NCBI RefSeq assembly: GCF_000182565.1
Contig: NW_015971545.1
Span: forward strand, 248,001 to 312,000
From: Spizellomyces punctatus DAOM BR117
Taxonomy: Eukaryota; Chytridiomycota; Chytridiomycetes; Spizellomycetales; Spizellomycetaceae
Direction of reading: 5' to 3'
Length of the DNA stretch: 64,000 bases
Position 1 is the stretch's first letter. Each line of letters begins with the position of its first letter. Below are positions 56,289 to 64,000 of the stretch, piece after piece. The notes beneath the pieces are model-generated. The model had not been told where the DNA came from and searched no databases. It saw only the letters and a program-made list of their open reading frames with translations. A program made the translations under genes and the position numbers.

Positions 56289-56650
56289 GTAGTTTACCTT
56301 GGGTTGTGTTGCAGGAGGAACATATCGAAATCTACCTGTACATATTGCGTGAATAAGACAAAAACACTCTAGTTCAAAAAGCTTCACAATGTGATAAACA
56401 CATCTACTCCATTTATTTTATCATATTTCAAAGCACGAGGCTCAAAGAAAAAAAGGTATTACAAAGAAACAAGACACACTTGGTCTACGAACTATATCGA
56501 GAATCCCAAAACTCGAAAGACCCCACGTTTTCTCAAAACTTGAGAGATGATGACCCATCATAGAAAGTTTTTGGGCGACACACTTGGAAAACGTAACAGG
56601 CTAACTATATTCTTCTATACATATGAACTAATCAACCATCCGGGGGGAAC
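56289..56650. other. Convergent 3' region, no gene seen
   Basis: AT-rich spacer between the stops of the dehydrogenase (plus) and the repetitive secreted protein (minus). Likely both 3' UTRs. Confidence 0.5.
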
Positions 56651-58620
56651 TTAGAAACGACGGTAGTAGCCGTTTCCAATGCGGACGTTGCGTCTGTAGC
56701 TGCGGCGTTCGTTAATGATGGGGGTCTCGTCAGGTTGACCGATTTCGACGGTGGTGGAGGGTGGGTTCTGACCTGGGTTTTGACCTGGGTTCTGGCCGGG
56801 GTTCTGACCTGGGTTTTGACCTGGGTTCTGGCCGGGGTTCTGACCTGGGTTCTGGCCGGGGTTCTGACCGGGGTTCTGACCTGGGTTCTGGCCGGGGTTC
56901 TGACCTGGGTTTTGACCTGGGTTCTGGCCGGGGTTCTGGCCTGGGTTTTGACCTGGGTTCTCCGTGGGCTGAGGAGCGGCGGTGGTCTCGACGGGGGCAA
57001 CAGTAGTCTGGGAAGGCTGCTCCGCAGGCTTGGTCTCCACAGGAGGCACTGGGTAAGCGGGCACTGGGACAGTTTCAACAGGAGCAGGTACAGTGGCAGT
57101 GGCAGTGGGCACTGGGGCAGTTTCAACGGGAGCAGGCACAGTGGCAGTGGGCACTGGGGCAGTCTCGACGGGAGCAGTTCCAGTAGGCACAGGGTAAGCG
57201 GGCACTGGGACAGTCTCGACGGGAGGGAGCGTAACGGTAGGGACAGGAGCAGTCTCTACGGGCGCAACAGTCGTCGCCGTGGAAGTGGTGCACGGGGTGG
57301 TGGGCACGGGCACCGGCACAGTCTCAATGGGAGCAACCGTGGTGGTCGCAACGGGAGGAACAGGCACGGGGACACCAGTCACCACGGGCACATCAGTGGT
57401 GCAAGGGGTGGTGGTGGGCACCGGAACCGGGCCGGGGACCTCGGGAGCCGGGACCTCGGGAGTAGGGATCTGGGGAGGAACTGGATAGTTCTCGCCAGGA
57501 CCGGGCACCTCGGGTGCGGGAGCGGGAGCCGGGGTAGGAGCAGGGAGCTCTACCTCAGGGGAACCTCCCTCAACGGGGGTCTCAGGGATGGGGGCGGGCA
57601 AGTTCTCCTCACCGCCTTCCTCGGGAGTCGAGTAACCAGGGCCGGGAGTGGGGGTCGCCTCGGGGACACCGACGGGCAAGTTTTCCTCACCGCCTTCCTC
57701 GGGAGTCGAGTAACCAGGGCCGGGTGTAGGAGTCGCTTCGGGGACACCGACGGGCAAGTTTTCCTCACCACCTTGCTCGGGAGTGGGAGTCGCTTCGGGG
57801 ACACCGACAGGCAAGTTCTCTTCACCACCTTGCTCGGGGGTAGTGTAACCAGAGGTGGGAGTCGCAACGGGGACCTTNNNNNNNNNNNNNNNNNNNNNNN
57901 NNNNNNNNNNNNNNNNNNNNNNNNNNNNNNNNNNNNNNNNNNNNNNNNNNNNNNNNNNNNNNNNNNNNNNNNNNNNNCTTCACCAAAGTTCTTTCGACGG
58001 GGACGGCGCAGCTCTCTTCGCCGGCTTCGGGGATCTCACCTTCGGGGATTTCCTCAGGAGAACCTTTCGGGTGAACCTTCGGGGATCTCCTCAGGAGAAC
58101 CTTCGGGAATTTCCTCAGGAGAACCTTCGGGGGAACCTTCGGGGATTTCCTCAGGAGAACCTTCGGGGAGCTCACCTTCGGGAATCTCACCTTCGGGCGA
58201 CCCTTCGGGAATCTCACCCTCGGGCACCTCAGGAATGACACCAGGCAAGTTCTCCTCACCACCAGCGGGAGGAGCAGGCGTAGCAGTGGGGTAAGCAGGA
58301 ACCGGGACGACCGGAGGAAGGGTCGCAACAGGCGGCCTGTTGTATCCAGGACCAGCAGGACCAGTAGCGATGGGGACAACCGCGGTAGCCGTACCAGCGG
58401 GGACGGTAGCCGTCGCAGGAGGTGTCTCGGGCTCCTCGGGAGTCACGGGAGGAACAGGGTACTCGGGAGCCTTGGGAGGCGTAGGGTATTCCGGCTTGGG
58501 AGGAGCGACACCGTACTGGGGGATACTCCTGGCCAACCTAGCGGGAGCCGGAGCGGCACCGACCAATGCAGAAGAGGCCGTCAAGGCAGCGAAAGCCAAC
58601 ATAAGCTTAGAAGAGGACAT
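56651..58620 (-). CDS. Repetitive proline-rich secreted protein (crosses an assembly gap)
   Basis: ATG at 58618-58620 starts MSSSKLMLAFAALTASSALV, a signal peptide, cleaved near GAAPAPA. The mature chain is nearly all repeats. First come Pro/Tyr-rich units (KPEYPTPPKAPEYPVPPVTP), then SPEEIPEG units. After the N gap there are copies of GEENLPVGVPEATPTPGPG, a long PVPTATVPAPVETAP region, and about sixteen NPGQ units (about 56757-56960). The tail is basic and Tyr/Arg-rich (INERRSYRRNVRIGNGYYRR). The reading frame breaks at about 58054-58070, where one repeat copy carries one extra base next to the gap; a second frame continues EEIPEGEIPEAGEESC to the gap. This is most simply an assembly error. 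I infer a cell-wall or extracellular structural protein. No family is named. Confidence 0.65.
56757..56960 (-). repeat. 12-bp tandem repeat encoding Asn-Pro-Gly-Gln
   Basis: About sixteen consecutive 12-bp copies, each coding NPGQ on the minus strand, with third-position variants (CCTGGG/CCGGGG on the plus strand). It lies inside the secreted repetitive protein. The opposite strand is also open and would read a hydrophobic GVLTWVL repeat, which is a shadow. Confidence 0.85.
57878..57977. other. Assembly gap of 100 N
   Basis: Exactly 100 unknown bases inside the repetitive secreted-protein gene. The round number suggests a placeholder of unknown true length. Both flanks are coding repeats. 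Confidence 0.95.
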
Positions 58621-61373
58621 GATGTGTGTATGTGTTGTGTTTGAGTGAAGAGAACGAGGAGGGGTATGGTCTATGTCTATAAAGTCTAAAAAGAACGAAA
58701 AAAACGACGACGGAAAACTCGATGGGGGGGATCAAACGCCTGCGTGTGATTCCTTGTAGTTTAAACAAGAAGAGTTTCTACCGGTAAGTGAGAGAGGGAG
58801 GGGGCGGACGGGATGCTACGAGCTTTTTAAAGCGAACGAGATGTTGGATTGGATGGGGAGGGGGAATTGCAGCCCATACAACAACATTTTGCCTCTCGTC
58901 TCTTCTTCAGCCGCAAAGAACCTTAGTCTTTTTCGAGTATAGCGGGTGGGTTTTACCCCAAAAGGAGTATGAAAAAGACCATTTTTTTGTCTTTTTGACC
59001 GTTGTGCAAAAGGATTCTTCATTTTTCTTTTCTAGTTTTGTTGAGCGCAACTCTTTGTGTGTGTGTAATGTGTGATGTGTGATGTGTGCAGTGATGTCCA
59101 ACAACAACACGAACAACACCTTTACCCTAACCGCTTCCGTCTCCTCCTTTGCCGTTGTTGCATTCAACGTGCCATTTAACGAAAGAAAACAAAAAGTGGG
59201 ATGGACGCACGAAAATTCCAAAAGCGAAAAGGTGAAAATGTCGCACTTTTGTCGGTGTGTTGCAGTTGCACGTTGTCGCTGATCGGTCATGTCTCCCCCT
59301 CCAATCGTTCGGCATGTTGTATGGCGAGAGAAGAAAAACGGCGGACAAACAAATTCAACGACAAACGATTGCTGTAAAAGTGTGTTACAACAACAAAAAG
59401 CTTGCAAAGCCGAGTGTTCCAAAAAAGGTGTGCTAAATACTTGAAACTTGGAAGTGTGACGAGATTTGTCACTTGAGCGCAGAGAAACCGTTTTCCAATT
59501 TCCCCCTAAAAAAATAAGTTTAAACGACTTTCTGTCCTCCTTTGCCCGCCTTGTCAAGTTCAACGCAGGACAAACGGCGTTTTTTGATTCCATCCATGAA
59601 GCACCTTCTTGTTTGCGTTTCCAAGCGGATTCGTTCATTTGACGACGTCCCATCCAAGAGCCTCTCGTCTGTTTCAGTCCGTTTTCTGGTCGGTCATCCA
59701 ACGGTGTTTGTTACCCAATGTGTTAAGATTTTTTTTTCTTTTTTGCTGGTCAATGATCAAATAAATACACAAGTGAGCCGTCCCGTTATCTTGATCATCC
59801 ACCTTTTGGGATGTCGCGACATTCCGCAAAAGAAGAAAAAAAATCGAGTAGATAATTGAAACACACACACACACACACACACAAAAGGACCATTTTTCAT
59901 CGGTCATCCCTCAGTTGCAGCAGGCATGACCCCACAAGACATTATTACTGTGCGAGCATCGTTTCCAGCAATAGGGGTGAACGAGGCCGCAAACGAGGCC
60001 GTGAAGGATAGCACACGAGACCCGGTCATGAGCAGTACAAAGCGTCTTTTTGCATCTCATCGTCCCCTCAAAAATCCTCCGCCAATGCTATGACTGGTTT
60101 AATAAGAGAAAAAGGCAGATACCATTAAACATTGCCCCGCATCATTTGGCAAACAGAAAGTTTTGACAAGGAACGCAGAGAAAGCTTGGTCAATCAGCCA
60201 AAGGGCATGTTAGATATGCCCAAAGAAAAAGTGGTTGTGGACACTGGCGAACGGACCCCAACAGCACATCCCCCTCCGACCACAAATAAAAAACAGTTTT
60301 GACTTGCGCAATAATCGGCGCAGCCGATATACCGAATTGCCAAGTTTTTTTTTTGCATGCAAAGCACATATGCCGATTACGGCAATCCCATCGATCCCTA
60401 GCACGAGCTGCTGCTGTTGGAAGGAGTGCCATGTCTGCATACAAAGGTCCAGGCTTGCGACACACAGGACCTCAGAATCCATCAGAAAAAGGTGTTCAAC
60501 GTCAAAAACTACCCAAAAGCACATTATGGTCTTTACACCACATTTAGGAAAGTTACAGATGCTGCCAGAGCCACAATACAGCCTTCAAAAAAAGACCCTT
60601 GAGTTGTCTGTTAGAATGTGCACAATGTCATCTTGGGAGGGAAAGTCCCTCAAAAAACGTCTTCTCGCTTTTAATATTTACGGATATGCGGTTTGACCAC
60701 CCGCTAAACAAACACACACACACACATAACTGTTCTATTTCCCTTCCTTCTACGATCATCAAGCAAGGAATGAGTGAAAGCACGGAAATGTGTGTAAATT
60801 TACCAACAAGCCCACAGAATATCAAGCACAACTTTCAACGTATCTGTCAAGCAGAGTTTGAATTTCATCGCACACATTGCGACCCTTGTCGAGTACGTAT
60901 TCCTCCATGGTAGAACCTAAATTAGCCATGGTGGTAAGGAGTGGACTGGATATCCCAATGCATAACCAATGTATAAGTGCGATATGGGATTTGAAGTCTT
61001 GGCACACATTCGTCTCTTCGTAGAATAAAGATGATCATCCTGGCTTTGAGTATGCAGTCCGTTGTCCATCCATTGAGAAAAAAGCAGGTTGCACCTCTCC
61101 GTAAGAATTGAACAACGATAAAGAGTCAAAAACAACTGTACAAAGTTACCAAATTCCCTCTCTATGTGACATGAGCCTTGGTGTTGATGCAAGGTATGCG
61201 GGAAGTACAAACAACTGCTGATATGTATTGTGCGTTCACACCCCGTGCATGCATATTTCGATTGCCCCAAATATGTGTTTCTATGCGTAAAAACGAATGT
61301 ATGATGTGCATCTCATGTCCGGTGGGTTGGGTGTTGCTCAATCGTATGTCAAATATGGACAGACTCTACCCCA
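58621..61373. other. 2.75-kb gene-poor region with simple repeats
   Basis: This lies upstream of the secreted repetitive protein (minus) and the GATA gene (plus). No frame with a known motif was found. Content is rich in poly-T, poly-A and TG/CA tracts, with a TGTGTGATG-type run near 59056-59091. A short minus-strand stretch (60.90-60.92 kb region, MANLGSTMEEYVLDKGRNVC) looks protein-like but cannot be linked to neighbouring exons. The region may hold long 5' regulatory DNA for both genes. Confidence 0.4.
59861..59882. repeat. (AC)11 microsatellite
   Basis: Perfect dinucleotide run of 22 bp on the plus strand. A shorter, interrupted CA run lies near 60711-60726. Confidence 0.9.
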
Positions 61374-62297
61374 ATGAATAATGTTATCCAAGCCTGTCAG
61401 GTTGATACACATTACAAAACGTTTAATCTTTCACATACTTTTGAACCGCTTTGGACACTCGTTGCGGTGCCTGACGCAACCAGTACTCAAATAAATCCAT
61501 TCCAAACCCCCTCGTCTATTGTTGGGGTTGAGAACCCCGTTCTAAACCCAGGGCTTTTCACATTACACATCACCCATCCTATTTTTTCCCATTGCTTGAC
61601 AGCTAGATACGTACTTACTTCCTTTCTTTCCAAAACAATTGAACCTCCGCTACTGTCCTTGTTTGCAGCATACGAGTCCATATTGAAGGTTCCCAGCATG
61701 ATACGTTCACCCATCACCACGTCCACCACCACACCCACCCAACACCACCAGCAGATACAAGATTGGAACCTCTCCCTGCAATTACAAGAAACACCAAACC
61801 CCACATCGGAACCCTCCACAGCATCCATGCCCTCCAATACGCCAAAACCGTTTACACCCCGCACCCGACACAAGACACCCAAAACCTGCACAAACTGCAC
61901 AACAACAACATCATCCGCTTGGAGACGGTTCGGGGGACGGGTGCTATGTAATGCGTGTGGACTCTAGTACGTACCCATTTTGTGTGAGTGATTCCAAAAT
62001 AATATTTCTCATTTTCGTATTTTAGTATTAGGATTCACGGAACGGATCGCCCAGTATCCCCCTCTGGACACCTCATCCGCACTCGAGAAACCGTATGCAC
62101 GAATTGTGGGGTAATAGAGTCGCCGCTTTGGAGGAAAGGAAGGGGTGGAGTAGTGTTATGTATGTTTATGCGTTTTTGAGAAACATACGAGTGGTTTTTA
62201 AATATTGTTTTTCGTTTTTGTGTCAGGTAATGCGTGTGGATTGTTTTGGAAGATGCGAGGTGGGATGCGGCCAACGGGTAAACAAGCGAGTGGATAG
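61374..62297 (+). CDS. Two-finger GATA transcription factor
   Basis: Three exons. ATG at 61374 is the longest option; a second ATG at 61699 (MIRSPITTSTTTPTQHH) is plausible, so the N-terminus is uncertain. Two GATA-type zinc fingers lie at the C-terminus. Finger 1 is CTNCTTTTSSAWRRFGGRVL followed by CNACGL, with only 16 residues between the Cys pairs. It splices (donor in CTCTA|GTACGT) to YIRIHGTDRPVSPSGHLIRT. Finger 2 is CTNCGVIESPLWRKGRGGVV followed by LC|NACGL, split by an intron at the third Cys, with the usual 17-residue loop. It ends FWKMRGGMRPTGKQASG at 62295-62297. These factors bind GATA sites and in fungi control nitrogen, iron or light responses; which applies here cannot be told. 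Confidence 0.8.
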
Positions 62298-62809
62298 GGT
62301 TTGGAAAACCAGACAAAAAGTAGTTGCAGATGGCAAGGCGAATATCGGTTGCTTTGTTCAAGTTGCTTTGTTGGTTTTGTTTTGCTTTGGTTGAATCTTG
62401 TCCGTTGGTTGCAAGGAAGAAACGCCAGACTAAGCCTCCTTTGTGTGGGGAAACGGATTCCCTTCTTTTGATGAGGTCACCATGAAGTCTGTTCTTTTCC
62501 AACGTGTTTGTTTTTTGGGTGATGATGATGATGAATGTTTACGCTTTGAGGAGTGTGAGGGTGTTGATGATGATGATGATGATGATTGGATTGTGATGAT
62601 TGGTAAAAGAACAAGAGTCCTTTTTTTTGACATCACACCTTGGTCATTTTCTTTTTTTTTTATTCTTTTTGTTCATTGAAATATATAAAGGAGGCATTCG
62701 ATGCCCTTTTTGCATTTTGTCTCCCTTTCTTTTGGAACAAACTCTACATACTTTGTTGAAAGCCGCTAGTTTACTACAAACCACTCGAAAAGACCAAACA
62801 CACACAAAA
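62298..62809. other. Intergenic region with trinucleotide repeat
   Basis: Between the GATA gene stop and the dehydrogenase start. It includes (GAT)n runs at 62521-62533 and about 62565-62587, long T tracts, and a TATA-like element. Short frames through the GAT repeats code poly-Asp or poly-Ser and are not called. Confidence 0.5.
62682..62690 (+). promoter_or_regulatory. TATA-box-like element of the dehydrogenase gene
   Basis: TATATAAAG about 120 nt upstream of the ATG at 62810, following a T-rich tract. The position suits a core promoter. Confidence 0.5.
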
Positions 62810-64000
62810 ATGGCCATGAACACTGCATCCAACGTCCTCGAAAATTACCTCGGCGACAAACCCACTGCAACTCCCAATAAACCCACCCCAACCTCGCAAA
62901 CCATGAAAGCCCTCGCCTGGTACGGCAAACACGATCTCCGTCTCATTGACACGCCCGTCCCCACAATCTCGCATCCAAAGGACGCCATTATCCGCGTCAC
63001 GGGTACAACCGTCTGCGGAAGTGACTTGCACCTCCTGCACGGGGAGATTCTCCAACTCAAAAAGGGCGATATCCTTGGACATGAGTACATGGGCATTGTG
63101 GAAGAGGTTGGAAGCCAAGTAACGAAAATTAAAAAGGGCATGAGGGTCGTCGCCGCGTTCAATATTGGGTGTGGTGAGTGTGAGTATTGTCGTAAACAGC
63201 AGTATACCGAATGTGATGCGACGAATAATTCGGCGCTGATGGAAAAAATGTATGGACAAAAGTTGGGTGGAATTTTGGGTATGTGTTCTTGCTTTGAATG
63301 GCCTTTTTCCTTCTTTCAGTCTTGTTTCATGAGTACTTATTCATTTTATATTATGTAGGATACGGTCATTTTGGAGGGTAACGTATTCTCAAATACTGCA
63401 CGTACCTATCCGGATTTCGTCTCACCCATTTTCATTTTTTTCTTTTTATTTCTAAAAACAGCGGTTTTGCAGGCGGGCAAGCCGAATACGTTCGCCAACC
63501 CTTTGCAGACGTCAACCTCCTCCCCCTCCCCTCAGACATCCCCGACGAAAAAGCTCTCTACCTCTCCGACATTGTCTGCACCGCCTACCACGCCGTCGTT
63601 GAAAGCGGTGCCCAACCCGGAGAAACAATCGGAGTATGGGGATTAGGTCCCATAGGCCTCCTCGTCGCTCAATGGCTCCGTGTCAAAAAAGTCGGACGCA
63701 TCATTGCAATTGATAATGTCCAATCTCGTATGGCGCTTGCCCGCGAGAAATGGGGAGTAGAAACAATTGATTTTGAAGAGTACCCTGATGTTGTTGGAAG
63801 GATTATGGAATTGGCTCCTAAAGGGTTGGATCGAGCCATTGATTGTGCGGCTTTTCGGTATGCAAAGAGTATGGTGCATAAAGTCCAACGGGCGATTGGG
63901 TTGGAGACGGACTCGTCCGAGATTGTCAATGAAGAGATTCGGGCGGTTAAAAAGTTTGGAACTGTTGCGTTGATTGCTGATTATGCTGGTATGCAACATG
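62810..64000 (+). CDS. Zinc-dependent alcohol/formaldehyde dehydrogenase-like protein (partial)
   Basis: Medium-chain dehydrogenase/reductase, cut by the window end. ATG at 62810 opens MAMNTASNVLENYLGDKPT, and the core starts MKALAWYGKHDLRLIDTPVP. The catalytic zinc region is GTTVCGSDLHLLHGEI with GHEYMGIVEEVG. The structural zinc cysteines are in GCGECEYCRKQQYTECD. Exon 1 (62810-63278) joins a 19-nt exon (63359-63377), then an exon from 63462, giving GYGHFGGGFAGGQAEYVRQP. The cofactor motif is VWGLGPIGLLVAQW (GxGPIG), followed by IIAIDNVQSRMALA. This resembles the glutathione-independent formaldehyde dehydrogenase-like group of zinc MDRs; substrate specificity cannot be set. Translation stays open to base 64000. 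Confidence 0.88.
63359..63377 (+). other. 19-nt microexon of the dehydrogenase gene
   Basis: It encodes the YGHFGG part of the MDR signature. It is flanked by TAG on the left and GTAACG on the right. Phases before and after (1 and 2) match the neighbouring exons exactly, and skipping it would shift the frame of the rest of the protein. Confidence 0.75.

Noticed and set aside
56735-58294. 519-codon plus-strand frame reading GVLTWVL repeats and spanning the N gap
   Set aside because: It is the reverse complement of the NPGQ and Pro-rich repeats of the secreted protein on the minus strand, which has a signal peptide and sensible tail.
59542-59907. Overlapping plus and minus frames around the AC microsatellite
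   Set aside because: Low-complexity translations of simple repeats and poly-T tracts without motif support.
60822-61270. Minus-strand fragments resembling coding sequence (MANLGSTMEEYVLDKGRNVC)
   Set aside because: Protein-like by eye, but I could not build in-phase neighbouring exons or recognise a family.
62430-62679. Frames coding poly-Asp (plus) and poly-Ser (minus)
   Set aside because: They are translations of the GAT trinucleotide repeat between the GATA gene and the dehydrogenase.

Overview
The window looks like a gene-dense piece of a nuclear genome from a zoosporic (chytrid-like) fungus. Genes lie on both strands, most are split by short GT-AG introns (about 50-110 nt), and exon-exon joins rebuild conserved proteins well. 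The fungal signals are a fungal-type Iks1 kinase, an Adp1-type ABCG transporter with EGF-like repeats, and fungal acyl-CoA oxidase. The zoosporic signal is a TmcB-like giant membrane protein, a family I associate with chytrids, blastocladiomycetes and amoebae. No rRNA, tRNA, CRISPR, transposase or virus gene was recognised. One 100-N assembly gap lies at 57878-57977.

Left part (1-25 kb): PPWD1 cyclophilin/WD40 spliceosomal isomerase (-), TmcB-like membrane protein (-), Trm7 tRNA 2'-O-methyltransferase (-), a secreted/membrane-anchored periplasmic-binding-protein-like protein (+), a multi-TM + fibronectin III + coiled-coil protein (-), Iks1-like kinase (+), Rcl1 (-), a G-patch protein with SUMO-interaction-like motifs (+), and peroxisomal acyl-CoA oxidase ending in AKL (-).

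Middle part (25-44 kb): a small spliced YccF-family membrane protein (+), Adp1-like ABCG transporter (-), F-box/LRR protein ending in a CVIL prenylation box (-), DEP-DEP-RGS regulator (+), ankyrin-repeat protein (-), and ABCC/MRP transporter (-), followed by a doubtful small gene.

Right part (44-64 kb): a basic CKAP2-like protein (-), an unrecognised 304-aa protein with RRxS sites (+), C2H2 zinc-finger protein (-), 7TM-RGS receptor-like protein (+), short-chain dehydrogenase (+), a Pro-rich repetitive secreted protein crossing the N gap (-), a long gene-poor stretch with microsatellites, a two-finger GATA factor (+), and a zinc alcohol/formaldehyde-dehydrogenase-like protein cut by the window end (+).

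The genes do not form one pathway. Themes are RNA processing (PPWD1, Trm7, Rcl1, G-patch), G-protein signalling (two RGS proteins), transport (two ABC transporters) and membrane or surface proteins. Many neighbours are divergent pairs, and several of the shared promoters carry a CACGTG E-box. Coordinates of spliced genes run from start codon to stop codon and include introns. Exon joins were made by eye and need transcript support.
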